Part shown: positions 45,278-53,469 of the stretch, in pieces | How the letters are laid out: every line of letters begins with the position of its first letter | How positions within the stretch are numbered: the stretch's first letter is position 1 | Assembly: GCA_910575105.1 (NCBI GenBank) | Contig: CAJTDK010000020.1 | Coordinates: forward strand, 1-61,693 | Length of the DNA: 61,693 nucleotides | Reading direction: 5' to 3' | Source of the DNA: Lachnospiraceae bacterium | Lineage (GTDB): Bacteria; Bacillota; Clostridia; Lachnospirales; Lachnospiraceae | Notes under the pieces: generated by a model | What the model saw: the letters and a program-made list of their open reading frames with translations, nothing else | Database searches by the model: none | What the model was told of the DNA's origin: nothing | Program-made: the position numbers and the translations under genes

Positions 45278-45543
45278 GCGAACAGAAACCTTGCCGGCGC
45301 GAATTACTGGAATGGATCAATACCGTAAGCTTTGCCGTGGATGACGTCAAGCTGTTTTTAGACACACATCCATGTAATGCGGAAGCTCTGGAATATTTTG
45401 AGGAATTCAAGAAACAGCGTGTTCAGGCTTTAAAGGAATACGCAAAATATTATGGTCCCCTGACCATCGATACCGCCAGCCCGTGCGAAGACCACTGGAC
45501 ATGGATACACGAGCCGTGGCCGTGGCAGAAAGGAGGATGCTAG
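45274..45543 (+). CDS. cotJB: Spore coat protein CotJB
   Basis: An 89-residue protein of the CotJB family: a helical N-terminus (LEWINTVSFAVDDVKLFLDT), then YAKYYGPLTIDTA and a C-terminal tryptophan-rich HWTWIHEPWPW. It overlaps the cotJA stop by four bases and has AGGAGG upstream, so the two are coupled. Coat-associated, made together with CotJA and CotJC. Confidence 0.92.
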   Translation: MSEQKPCRRELLEWINTVSFAVDDVKLFLDTHPCNAEALEYFEEFKKQRVQALKEYAKYYGPLTIDTASPCEDHWTWIHEPWPWQKGGC

Positions 45544-45546
45544 TTT

Positions 45547-45969
45547 ATGTGGAATTATGAAAAAAGATTACAGTATCCGGTAAACATCACACAGACAAAT
45601 CCGAAGACCGCACAGGTGATCATCAGCCAGTTCGGCGGGCCTGACGGAGAGCTTGCGGCTTCCATGCGGTATCTGTCGCAGCGGTATACGATGCCTTATA
45701 ATGAAGTGACGGGGATATTGACTGATATAGGTACAGAAGAATTAGCCCACATGGAAATCATCTGCGCCATCGTCCACCAGCTTACCAGGGATCTCACCCC
45801 GGAGCAGATCGAAAAATCCGGCTTTGACAAATACTACGTGGACCACACCCTCGCCCTCTGGCCGCAGTCTGCAGGCGGCACCCCCTGGACGGCCACTTAC
45901 TTCCAGTCCAAGGGCGACCCAATCACAGATCTGCATGAGGATATGGCAGCAGATGCTGCGAGCATGTAA
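45547..45969 (+). CDS. cotJC: cotJC 5' part (interrupted gene; intact coding ends at 45953)
   Basis: The first 135 codons of the spore-coat manganese-catalase-like CotJC, with three of five expected metal ligands: Glu35 (DGELAASMR), Glu65 and His68 (EELAHME). At 45953 the frame enters foreign sequence and stops after a few codons (DAASM), giving a 140-residue truncated protein. The missing 68 codons lie at 60702-60906. Joining at the GA dinucleotide restores EDMAAEQKAR and gives a 203-residue protein. It ends the cotJA-cotJB-cotJC operon. As it stands the product lacks Glu136 and His169 and should be inactive. Confidence 0.93.
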   Translation: MWNYEKRLQYPVNITQTNPKTAQVIISQFGGPDGELAASMRYLSQRYTMPYNEVTGILTDIGTEELAHMEIICAIVHQLTRDLTPEQIEKSGFDKYYVDHTLALWPQSAGGTPWTATYFQSKGDPITDLHEDMAADAASM

Positions 45970-45976
45970 AAACAAC
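45930..45976 (+). other. attL of the cotJC element
   Basis: The left junction. The crossover dinucleotide GA is at 45952-45953. To its right lie TGCTGCG, AGCA and the arm TGTAAAAACAAC (45965-45976), which mirror the right junction. Confidence 0.85.
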
Positions 45977-46047
45977 AGCCAGACTCAAAAATCCTTTACC
46001 GGACAGCAAAACTTAAAAAACCACTGCTCATTCCGCATCCGGCAGCC

Positions 46048-47610
46048 TCAAAAATTCCAATAGATTTTGACTGGAACATCGCGGGTACCAGGAATCCGCC
46101 TGCCCACAGCAATATGATCAATCAGCTTTTCAACCATCTCCCTGTCCAGCTTCTCAACCTTAGTATACTGCTCAATAAGCTGGCGGCGGCTGTTTCCCCT
46201 CTGCTCATTTTCCCTGAGGGCAGCAAGTTGCTCCCCGGCTCCTTCCGCCAATCTCTCAAGCCGCTCCTTCTCGGCAGAAAAATCCCTGGAAAATTCCAGA
46301 TATTCCCTTTCCGATATAATGCCCCTGACCTTATCCAGATAAAGTTCACGGATACAACCGGCATATTCGCCGGCCTTTTTCCGGTACGCGGCAGCATCTT
46401 TTTTCAGCCGCTGTTCCTTTTCCTCCAGGTTATGATGGAATTCAATCTTTTCCTCCAATTCATCCTGGTCAAGATATTCGTCAAAAAAACGATTGAGCGC
46501 AGAGACTACCGCCTGCGCAAGCCCCGTCACCGAGATAAAAGCGCCTGCGCAAGCCTCCTTTGACACATGACGGCTGGAGCAGGTAAGATAGCGCCGCCCG
46601 TCGGACATTTTACGGGAGCGCATGGTGCAGCCGCAGTTGATACAGCAGGCTTTGCGGGCAAACAGGCCGATCTCTCCGGTGGAGAAAGGTTTTGTCCTCT
46701 CCGCCATAAGTACCTGGACCTTTTCCCACAATTCGCGGCTGATCACCGGCTCGTGGGTGCCTTCCACAACGTACCACTGCTCCTTCGGCCGCGGCCTGTT
46801 CTGCTTCGTCTTATAAGACACACTCCCGTACCTGCCCTGCACCATATTCCCGATATAGATCTCATTGCTCAGCATCCTGGAAATTGCGGAATAACTCCAG
46901 AGGGTGCTCTGCTTCTTTTCCGGCTGCCGGTACCTCAGCCCCTGCCGCCGTTTGTACTCGGTAGGATTCGGCACTCCCCGGTCGTTCAGCATCCGGGCGA
47001 TCGCAGTCTTTCCATACCCCCGGGAAAATAAAGTGAACACTTCCCTGACGATTCCCGCCGCCTCCTCGTCAATGAGCAAATGTCCCTTCTGCCCGGGGTC
47101 TTTTTTATAGCCATATAATGCAAACGCCCCGATATGCAGCCCGTTTTTCCGGCGGTTTGTCAAAACGCTCTTGATATTTTCAGACATATCCTCCAGATAC
47201 CACTCATTGACAAGACCGTTAATCTGCCGGGACTTTTTATTTCCCTTGTTGGCCGTATCTGCATGGTCAACGACACTGACAAAACGGACTCCCCATACCG
47301 GAAACAGACCGTGGATATATTTTTCCACAAGCTCCAGCTCGCGGGTAAAGCGGGACTGGGTCTTGCAGAGGACCACGTCTATTTTCCGCTGCTGCGCATC
47401 CGACAACAGTTTCTTAAATCCCGGGCGGTTCCGGTCCGCGCCCGCGTAATCATCGTCACTGTAAATTTGATAAATCTCCCAGCCCTGTTCCAATGCATAC
47501 CGGATCAGCATGGACTTTTGATTCTGAATACTGCCCGAATCATCTGTCCCGGATTGCTTATTTTTGTCTTCTTCAGATAAACGGCAATAAATCCCTACCT
47601 TCAGCGCCAT
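46048..47610 (-). CDS. Large serine recombinase
   Basis: A 520-residue site-specific recombinase. The catalytic domain (about 1-150) has the serine in YCRLSEED (Ser12) and the arginine region TQSRFTREL. A recombinase domain follows (about 165-300, PNPTEYKRRQGL). The zinc-ribbon Cys cluster (CCINCGCTMRS, then TCSSRHVSKEACAG) and a long C-terminal coiled coil (about 390-480) complete the large-serine-integrase architecture. Its 3' end points at cotJC and lies 95 bp from the left junction. It overlaps a 45-codon gene by one base (TGATG). It is the obvious candidate for integration and excision of the cotJC element. Confidence 0.93.
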   Translation of the reverse strand: MALKVGIYCRLSEEDKNKQSGTDDSGSIQNQKSMLIRYALEQGWEIYQIYSDDDYAGADRNRPGFKKLLSDAQQRKIDVVLCKTQSRFTRELELVEKYIHGLFPVWGVRFVSVVDHADTANKGNKKSRQINGLVNEWYLEDMSENIKSVLTNRRKNGLHIGAFALYGYKKDPGQKGHLLIDEEAAGIVREVFTLFSRGYGKTAIARMLNDRGVPNPTEYKRRQGLRYRQPEKKQSTLWSYSAISRMLSNEIYIGNMVQGRYGSVSYKTKQNRPRPKEQWYVVEGTHEPVISRELWEKVQVLMAERTKPFSTGEIGLFARKACCINCGCTMRSRKMSDGRRYLTCSSRHVSKEACAGAFISVTGLAQAVVSALNRFFDEYLDQDELEEKIEFHHNLEEKEQRLKKDAAAYRKKAGEYAGCIRELYLDKVRGIISEREYLEFSRDFSAEKERLERLAEGAGEQLAALRENEQRGNSRRQLIEQYTKVEKLDREMVEKLIDHIAVGRRIPGTRDVPVKIYWNF

Positions 47611-47747
47611 CAGCTGACAGCGGTACTCCCCTTATCCTTTTCATGCGGATTGGCCAGCCCGCCCCATCTTCTGGTAAATTCCTTCTTACGATTCTTTTCA
47701 TTGCCGCTTTTGAAGATGTCTGCACAGATTACCTGTGTCTCTTTCAT
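47610..47747 (-). CDS. Small protein coupled to the recombinase, candidate directionality factor
   Basis: A 45-residue basic protein (MKETQVICADIFKSGNEKNR, then KKEFTRRW) whose TGA overlaps the recombinase ATG. An AGAGGTGA precedes the start (an ATG one codon earlier at 47750 is possible). A homologous 46-codon gene lies at 55315-55455 upstream of a recombinase remnant, sharing TQVIC and RKKEFTRRW, so the pair is conserved. Small proteins encoded beside serine integrases can be recombination directionality factors; that function is an inference here. A hairpin (CTGCA/TGCAG, 47765-47785) lies upstream in both copies. Confidence 0.7.
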   Translation of the reverse strand: MKETQVICADIFKSGNEKNRKKEFTRRWGGLANPHEKDKGSTAVS

Positions 47748-47829
47748 CATGCAATCACCTCTTTCTGCACTAACAGCCTATGCAGCAACGCTTGTACCTT
47801 ATGTGATGACAAAAAGGTCTGAAAAGAAA

Positions 47830-49818
47830 TCATCTTTCATCCACAGGAATAAGCCTGCCTATCCGGCCGACATAGCTGCAGATCAGGTCTGCGGCAGCCT
47901 CCTCGCCCACCGATGCGTCAATACACAGCTCGTAGCCATGGGGATCGCCCCATTCCTTCCCGGAAACACTTTTGTAGTAGGCGCCTCTGGCGGCATCAGA
48001 CCGGGCAATGCTCTTTTTCGCCGCTTCCGGGCTGTCCCCATACATCTCCATTACCTTCTTCTCACGGTAGCTTTTGGGCGCATAGATAAAGATACGCACC
48101 ACATCCGGATAATTTTGCAGCACATAATCAGCCGAGCGCCCGATGATGACGCAGGAGCCCGCATCCGCAATCCGGCGGATCGCCTTTTCCTGCGCGGCGA
48201 TGGCACGCTTCACCGGGTCGGCCGTGAGGTAGAGTTCCTTCATAACGGCATTTTCATCGGAATTGATGCCGGAGATAAATTCCTCCGCCAGGCCGCTTTC
48301 CTGTGCAGCGACTGCCACCAGCTCTTTGTAATAGCAGGGAATGCCCAGCCGGGCGGCTGTTAGCTGGCCGATCCGTTTCCCGGCAGAGCCATGCTCCCTG
48401 GCAATCGTGATGATGGCTCCCTGCCGGGACGGCTGAATGACCGCCGCAGGCTCTCCGGCCTTAGTCCCGCGCCCTAATTCCTCCCATACCCGGATCATGA
48501 CAGCCCCAGTAGCCAGTACAGCCAGTATATCCGCAATAGGTGCGGCCCAGAAAATGCCCGTAACGCCCATGGGAACCGGAATCAGCAAGGAAAAAACGAT
48601 TAGCAGCACATCCCGCAGGACAGACAAAGGCGCGGCTGCCCTGGCCTTGCCGATAGACTGCAGAAAGATGGCGCAGACCTTCTGGGCGCAGGTGACCAGG
48701 ATAAGGGAAAGGTAGATCCGCAGGCAGAGCACGGCGAAACCAAAGTAGACCGGGTCGTCCGCCGAGCCGAACATCCGGATAAATACGCCGGGAAGAGCCT
48801 CGAAGAAAATTGTGCAGGCCAGGCCCACGATCACCGTCCACCGGATCATCAACCGCAAAAGCTCCCTCACCCGGCCATAATTTTTTGCACCATAGTTATA
48901 ACCCACGATCGGCTGCGCACCGGCGGCGATACCGATGGCAACGTTCAATACGATCTGGAAAAGCTTCATAATAACTACAAACGCCGCCAGAGGAATATCT
49001 GCACCATAGGGCGACCTGGCGCCGTACTTCACCAGCAGGATATTGTTGACTACGGTAATAATCACGATGGAAAGCTGTGTAAGCAGGCTGGACGTGCCCA
49101 GAGCCATCACCGGTTTCAAAAGGGCGATACTGGGCCGGAAACTGCCGGCGCTCACCCAGAACGTCTTCGCGCGCCTTAAATAAGCCGCACAGATCAAGAA
49201 GCTGACAAACTGCCCCAGAACCGTCGCCCAGGCCGCACCTTTGATCCCCATGTCAAGGACGAAGATTGCCACCGGATCGCCGATGATGTTGATGACCGCC
49301 CCAGTGAGCATGGCGGCCATGGCATACTTCGGGCTTCCGTCCGCCCGGATAATGGACGCCAGGGTATTCTGGGTCATGGCAAGGGGCATCATGGCGAAGA
49401 TGATCACACCGTAATCATGAGCCATCGAAAGATTAGCATCCGTTGCTCCGATCAGGAGCAGCAGGCCGTCCCCCCACAGATAGGCAACAGTGGTCACAGC
49501 CACGCCGGAGAAAAAGGAACCGAAGACTGCGCTGCCAACGCTCCTGTGGATCTCGTCAGTTTCCCCGCGGCCCAGAGAAACACTCAGTGCGGCCGCCGCC
49601 CCGTCGCCAAAGAACAGGCTCAACCCCCATCCTACTACCGTGATCGGAAAGATCACACCGGTGGCTGCATTTCCCAGATAGCCTACGCCGTTGCCCACAA
49701 AGATCTGGTCTACGATGTTATACAGACACGAAATAATAAGGGAACATATGCAGGGAACCGCGAACTGCAAAAGCAGCTTCCCCACTTTTTCTGTGCCAAG
49801 ATATTTACTATTTTCCAT
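47830..49818 (-). CDS. MATE efflux transporter fused to a cytidylate-kinase-like domain
   Basis: A 662-residue fusion. Residues about 1-450 form a MATE-family multidrug/cation antiporter with twelve helices (VPCICSLIISCLYNIVDQIF, SIIRADGSPKYAMAAMLTG). Residues about 465-662 match the cytidylate kinase-like family (Cytidylate_kin2): a P-loop-like AREHGSAGKRIG, then VIIGRSADYVLQ and RSDAARGAYYKSVSG. The join is continuous with no stop or frameshift. The kinase-like domain would be cytoplasmic. AAGGAGG precedes the ATG at 49818. The nucleotide specificity is unknown. Confidence 0.85.
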   Translation of the reverse strand: MENSKYLGTEKVGKLLLQFAVPCICSLIISCLYNIVDQIFVGNGVGYLGNAATGVIFPITVVGWGLSLFFGDGAAAALSVSLGRGETDEIHRSVGSAVFGSFFSGVAVTTVAYLWGDGLLLLIGATDANLSMAHDYGVIIFAMMPLAMTQNTLASIIRADGSPKYAMAAMLTGAVINIIGDPVAIFVLDMGIKGAAWATVLGQFVSFLICAAYLRRAKTFWVSAGSFRPSIALLKPVMALGTSSLLTQLSIVIITVVNNILLVKYGARSPYGADIPLAAFVVIMKLFQIVLNVAIGIAAGAQPIVGYNYGAKNYGRVRELLRLMIRWTVIVGLACTIFFEALPGVFIRMFGSADDPVYFGFAVLCLRIYLSLILVTCAQKVCAIFLQSIGKARAAAPLSVLRDVLLIVFSLLIPVPMGVTGIFWAAPIADILAVLATGAVMIRVWEELGRGTKAGEPAAVIQPSRQGAIITIAREHGSAGKRIGQLTAARLGIPCYYKELVAVAAQESGLAEEFISGINSDENAVMKELYLTADPVKRAIAAQEKAIRRIADAGSCVIIGRSADYVLQNYPDVVRIFIYAPKSYREKKVMEMYGDSPEAAKKSIARSDAARGAYYKSVSGKEWGDPHGYELCIDASVGEEAAADLICSYVGRIGRLIPVDER

Positions 49819-49932
49819 AAGTCCTCCTTCAATTTGCGCAAAAAAAGACACCTATAGCACCCATACCGTAATCAGATTTACGCGCGGTGCGCCACATGTG
49901 TCGTTGATTTTGCCTAATATAGTTTCTAGTAC

Positions 49933-49962
49933 ATTATAACTTTTTTCTCCTTTAGAAATCAA
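49933..49962 (-). promoter_or_regulatory. Promoter of the MATE fusion gene
   Basis: TTGATT and TATAAT with an 18-bp spacer on the minus strand, about 115 bp upstream of the start. The remaining bases of the 250-bp gap to the ATPase gene show no other gene. Confidence 0.55.
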
Positions 49963-50068
49963 AGGACATTTTCTACAAAAAACCGCAGAGTGACGTTCGG
50001 ATAAAATGCACAAAATCCTGCAAAAGGCTTATGCTAGTTATCTGGCCGGCAAAAAGTCCGGTCCCCGG

Positions 50069-52144
50069 CTAATCCAGCAGATTCTTCATGCTGTTTAAGC
50101 TGATCGCCAGCGTGGACGCATTATGCACGAACGCAGATACCGTGGGCTGTACCAGACCCCCGATCCCAAACAGTATCAGCCCCGAATTAATCCCGATAAT
50201 GCTAAAATAGTTCTTTCGGATCCGCACGGACAGCCGGTCACTAATGGATTTCAATGTCACAAGAGCGGACAGCCTGTCTGCGTCAATCGTAATTCCCGCA
50301 ACATCCCTGGCGATCTGCGCGCCGTCGCTGACAGCAATCCCCACATCCGCAGCCGAAAGCGCCGGCGAGTCATTCATGCCGTCTCCAACCATGACCACCT
50401 TCTTGCCCACTGCCTTTTCCTTTTCCACAAATGCCGCCTTATCCTCCGGCAGCACTTCAGAATAATACTCATCCACGCCGATCCTTGACGCAATAGTACG
50501 TGCCGTCCTCTCACTGTCCCCCGTCATCATAACGATCTTTTTAAAGCCCGCCTCTTTTAACGACGCGATAACCTCCCCGGCCTCCTCCCGCAATGGGTCT
50601 TCAATACAGATGACCGCGGCCAGCTTACCTTCAATCGCAAGATACAGGTGGGAATATTCCGCCGGAAGGCGCTCAAACATCTCCTGCATCCCCTCTGGCA
50701 CCCGGCAGCGCTCATCCTCAAACACAAAATGATAGCTCCCGATGATCACCTTTCTGCCGTCCACCACAGAGGATATCCCATGAGCCACAATATACTCTAC
50801 TTTAGAGTGCCTTTCTTCATGGACGATCCCCCGCTCCATGGCTGCCTGGACAACTGCCCTGGCCATAGAATGGGGAAAATGCTCTTCCAGACATGCCGCC
50901 AGCCCTAAAAGCCCATCCTCGCTTTCCGAAACAAATGGCACAATCTTTGCCACAACAGGATGCGCCTTCGTCACCGTCCCTGTCTTATCAAAAACAATCG
51001 TGTCCGCCTCTGCGATCCTTTCCAAATATTTCCCGCCTTTAACGGTAATCTGATATGTACCCGCTTCCCTGATCGCCGACAATACTGCGATCGGGATAGA
51101 CAGCTTCAGCGCGCAGGAAAAATCCACCATCAGCACGGACAGTGCCTTTGATGCATTTCCCGTCAGAAGATAGACTAAGGCTGCCCCAAACAGAGTATAG
51201 GGCACCAGCTTATCCGCCATCTGCAGAGCATTTCCTTCCATAGAAGATTTTAACCGCTCTGATTCCTCGATCATACGGACGATTTTTTCATATTTATTCG
51301 AACCGGACGTTTCTTTTACCTGGACAATCAATCCCCCTGCTTCCAGTACCGTCCCCGCATAGACATATCCTCCAGCTTCCTTTGGAACCGGCAATGCTTC
51401 CCCGGTTAAGGATGCCTGGCTGACTTCACCGCTCCCCTTAGTCACCACCCCGTCAAACGGGATGACGCTTCCCATGCGGATGACGATGGAATCGCCCTGC
51501 TTTACCTGATCTGTATCCACCGGGACCTCCCTGCCATCCTTCAGAAGCCATACCTTGCTTATATTCAGCGACATGCTCCTTGCCAGGTCATCCACGGATT
51601 TCTTGTGCGTCCACTCCTCCAGGATCTCACCGATATCGAGCAGGAACATAACAGAGCCTGCCGTATTAATATTGCCCCTGAGCAGCGATACCGCAATTGC
51701 CGTCCCATCCAGGACAGACACATCGACCTTCCCCTTCCCCAATGCCCGGATACCTTTCCAGATATATCTCACCGACTTGCCGATCACGATAACATTCCTG
51801 GCCGGCACAGGCAAAAACAGCTTACTTCCAATCCTCAATACGACCTTCCTGACGATCTTATCCCAGTACCTCCGGCTCGTCTCCCTCCCCGAATTCTGCC
51901 AGACATGCTCTGGCACCGCCGGATCATGGAAGGAAAACCACTTAAGGATGCGAATGATCTCCTCCCTCGTTCCGTCATAGCAGATCGCTGCATCCTGATT
52001 TCTTTCATACACCTTTACCGCTGTGACAGATTCCTGGTTCAAAAGATAATACTGGAGTATATCTGCCTCCTTCAGTGACATCCGCCCGCAGGCGAAACGG
52101 ACCCTCATACGCCCCTTTATCTCATGTACAATCTTAAATTTCAT
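50069..52144 (-). CDS. Heavy-metal P1B-type ATPase with SCAL in place of CPC
   Basis: A 691-residue metal-transporting ATPase. It starts with an HMA_2-like domain lacking CxxC (MKFKIVHEIKGRMRVRF), then has the actuator motif SLTGEALPVP (TGEA at 247-250), phosphorylation site FDKTGT (386-390) and MVGDGMNDSPAL. The membrane metal motif that is CPC or CPx in most relatives reads DFSCALKLS (343-346). The metal cannot be named; linkage to a Fur-like regulator suggests iron, zinc or manganese. It is the last gene of the operon starting at the palindromic promoter at 53424. Confidence 0.88.
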   Translation of the reverse strand: MKFKIVHEIKGRMRVRFACGRMSLKEADILQYYLLNQESVTAVKVYERNQDAAICYDGTREEIIRILKWFSFHDPAVPEHVWQNSGRETSRRYWDKIVRKVVLRIGSKLFLPVPARNVIVIGKSVRYIWKGIRALGKGKVDVSVLDGTAIAVSLLRGNINTAGSVMFLLDIGEILEEWTHKKSVDDLARSMSLNISKVWLLKDGREVPVDTDQVKQGDSIVIRMGSVIPFDGVVTKGSGEVSQASLTGEALPVPKEAGGYVYAGTVLEAGGLIVQVKETSGSNKYEKIVRMIEESERLKSSMEGNALQMADKLVPYTLFGAALVYLLTGNASKALSVLMVDFSCALKLSIPIAVLSAIREAGTYQITVKGGKYLERIAEADTIVFDKTGTVTKAHPVVAKIVPFVSESEDGLLGLAACLEEHFPHSMARAVVQAAMERGIVHEERHSKVEYIVAHGISSVVDGRKVIIGSYHFVFEDERCRVPEGMQEMFERLPAEYSHLYLAIEGKLAAVICIEDPLREEAGEVIASLKEAGFKKIVMMTGDSERTARTIASRIGVDEYYSEVLPEDKAAFVEKEKAVGKKVVMVGDGMNDSPALSAADVGIAVSDGAQIARDVAGITIDADRLSALVTLKSISDRLSVRIRKNYFSIIGINSGLILFGIGGLVQPTVSAFVHNASTLAISLNSMKNLLD

Positions 52145-52164
52145 CTAAACCTGACCTCCCCTCG

Positions 52165-52194
52165 CAAAAAACACCTGCAGTATCCCGCAGGTGT
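52165..52194 (-). terminator. Hairpin between the DUF6110 and ATPase genes
   Basis: ACACCTGC/GCAGGTGT stem with an 8-nt loop followed by TTTTTTGCG on the minus strand. It may attenuate rather than fully end transcription into the ATPase gene. Confidence 0.7.
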
Positions 52195-52220
52195 CCTGAT
52201 CCTCCATCCATGACAGCATT

Positions 52221-52532
52221 TTATTCTGTGCTGTCTGTTTCCTTGCATTCTTCATCCTCAGAACCGCTTTCATCCTCAAATTCCGTCTCTCCTGCAGCTC
52301 TCTCTTCATTAAGCTGCACAGCTTCCGCATAGATATCCTCCGCATTCTCCTGCACGCATGCAGCCGTCTTCAGGACACATTCCTTCGCCCGGAGCACCGC
52401 AGCCGTACAATGGGTATATACCTTTTTCGCATCCTTGCTGGATAAGATCTTAATGCCTGCCGTACCAAACAGCACCCCTGCTGCAAAAATCCCTGTTTTT
52501 TTCCCGTCAAGCTTACACAACACATCCATCAT
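52221..52532 (-). CDS. DUF6110 family protein
   Basis: A 103-residue protein with a hydrophobic N-terminal segment (GIFAAGVLFGTAGIKILSS), a Lys/Cys-containing middle (THCTAAVLRAKECVLKTAACV) and an acidic tail. It matches the small DUF6110 family often encoded beside clostridial metal P1B ATPases. No catalytic motif; possibly an accessory membrane protein. It lies between the 26-codon gene and the ATPase gene. Confidence 0.7.
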   Translation of the reverse strand: MMDVLCKLDGKKTGIFAAGVLFGTAGIKILSSKDAKKVYTHCTAAVLRAKECVLKTAACVQENAEDIYAEAVQLNEERAAGETEFEDESGSEDEECKETDSTE

Positions 52533-52551
52533 ACCAATATTCCTCCCTCGT

Positions 52552-52632
52552 CTATTTATGATTGTAACCTGTGTAGAATACCATAACCATACAGATCACC
52601 GCAGCCCACGCCCAAAATCTGTGCTTTTTCAT
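52552..52632 (-). CDS. 26-residue membrane peptide
   Basis: MKKHRFWAWAAVICMVMVFY plus a short tail: a basic N-terminus, one hydrophobic helix, then YNHK. AGGAGG lies seven bases before the ATG. It is in line with the metal operon and 19 bp upstream of the DUF6110 gene. Such small membrane peptides accompany DUF6110/ATPase operons; function unknown. Confidence 0.65.
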   Translation of the reverse strand: MKKHRFWAWAAVICMVMVFYTGYNHK

Positions 52633-52777
52633 ATGTAGCCCTCCTTTATCCTCCAATTATACTTTCTGGATCCCCTAATTTCCAATACATTCATCTTATT
52701 GACAAATTTTCTCATTAAAAGGTACTGCCGCTCACTCCGTGGCCAGCAGCACGAAAAATCCCGCCGGACGCCCGGGC

Positions 52778-53239
52778 TTAAGGATCATTCTTTAGGAATG
52801 GTTCCAGTGTAATGCTGACAATCTGCTGTTCATCCGCATATCCGCAGGCTCTCAGCCCTTCCAGGACAACCATGAAACAGCGCTGGGCAGAAAGGCAGAA
52901 AACAGTATGGTCATCCAGCTCGATGACACATGCATTTTTCCTGCCAGAATCCATGCAGCAGGAGATTTTATACATATTTCCCCTGCGGATCGCCCCTATT
53001 TCTTCCAGAAGGTTGATCATCCGGTATACGGTAGCCGCGCCTATACTGCTGTCCTCTTTTTTCGCCTTATAGTAGATCTCCTTGCAGCTGGCGCATTCTT
53101 CCTGTAAGATCACATCCAGAAGCATCTGCCTCTGCTTTGTGATCCTGTATTTCTTTTCCCTTAGCCGTTTAAGGATCAGCTCCTTTTTCATTTTTGTACT
53201 GCAGAAGCCCTCCGGCCTCTTTTTCTTCCTATATGCCAT
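52778..53239 (-). CDS. Fur family transcriptional regulator
   Basis: A 153-residue Fur-like repressor. The winged-helix domain (about 25-95) includes YRITKQRQMLLDVIL and AATVYRMINLLEEIGAI. The C-terminal dimerisation half keeps a histidine (ELDDHTVFCL) but lacks the typical HHDHxxC and CxxC motifs, so metal sensing may be altered or served by the scattered cysteines (SCCMDSG). GGGAGGGAG precedes the ATG. It probably regulates the metal operon it belongs to. Confidence 0.85.
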   Translation of the reverse strand: MAYRKKKRPEGFCSTKMKKELILKRLREKKYRITKQRQMLLDVILQEECASCKEIYYKAKKEDSSIGAATVYRMINLLEEIGAIRRGNMYKISCCMDSGRKNACVIELDDHTVFCLSAQRCFMVVLEGLRACGYADEQQIVSITLEPFLKNDP

Positions 53240-53258
53240 CCCTGCTCCCTCCCGCTAG

Positions 53259-53325
53259 TAGAAAAGCCTGAAAATCTAACGCAGTAGCGGGAAAATCAGA
53301 CAAGTGATATGGCTGGTTCTTCTTT
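53259..53325. mobile_element. Fragment of family-2 hairpin element
   Basis: It shares GAAAATCTAACGCAGTAG and AATCAGACAAGTGATATGGC with the 40537-40689 copy but lacks the other half and the inner hairpin. It lies between the Fur gene and the 24-codon reading frame. Confidence 0.75.
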
Positions 53326-53339
53326 TCCCCTGATTTTCT

Positions 53340-53414
53340 TTATCGTATACTGCTCCCCCCGTATCCATCATTGTCAGCGGCGTCATTCGTTATTCTCTCT
53401 TCTTTCTTTTGCAT
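53340..53414 (-). CDS. 24-codon leader-like reading frame
   Basis: MQKKEERITNDAADNDGYGG then SSIR and stop. AGAGGAG lies seven bases before the ATG, and the palindromic promoter at 53424-53464 is directly upstream. It may be the truncated start of a longer gene cut by the repeat fragment next to it, or a leader peptide. Weak support beyond its ribosome binding site. Confidence 0.4.
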   Translation of the reverse strand: MQKKEERITNDAADNDGYGGSSIR

Positions 53415-53423
53415 AGTAAATCT

Positions 53424-53464
53424 CCTCTTTCAGTTAGTATATACTAACTGAAAGAGGTTGTCAA
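53424..53464 (-). promoter_or_regulatory. Consensus promoter overlapped by a 34-bp perfect palindrome
   Basis: On the minus strand TTGACA (53459-53464) and TATACT (53436-53441) are spaced by 17 bp. The sequence CCTCTTTCAGTTAGTAT and its exact reverse complement form a 34-bp perfect palindrome (53424-53457) covering the -10 and spacer. It is a probable operator, perhaps for the Fur-like regulator encoded downstream or a DtxR-type protein. Confidence 0.75.
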
Positions 53465-53469
53465 TTTCC

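Noticed and set aside
45547-45969. cotJC as a naturally short 140-residue gene
   Set aside because: The C-terminus lacks ligands required by the fold, and a perfectly matching in-frame remainder exists at 60702-60906.
47751-47829. Sigma-K promoter for the recombinase (CATAAGGTA, conserved at both small genes)
   Set aside because: The -10-like motif fits, but no AC lies 16-17 bp upstream, so the match is incomplete; sporulation control of the recombinase remains unproven.
53424-53457. The 34-bp palindrome as a transcription terminator
   Set aside because: No T-run follows on either strand and it overlaps promoter elements.
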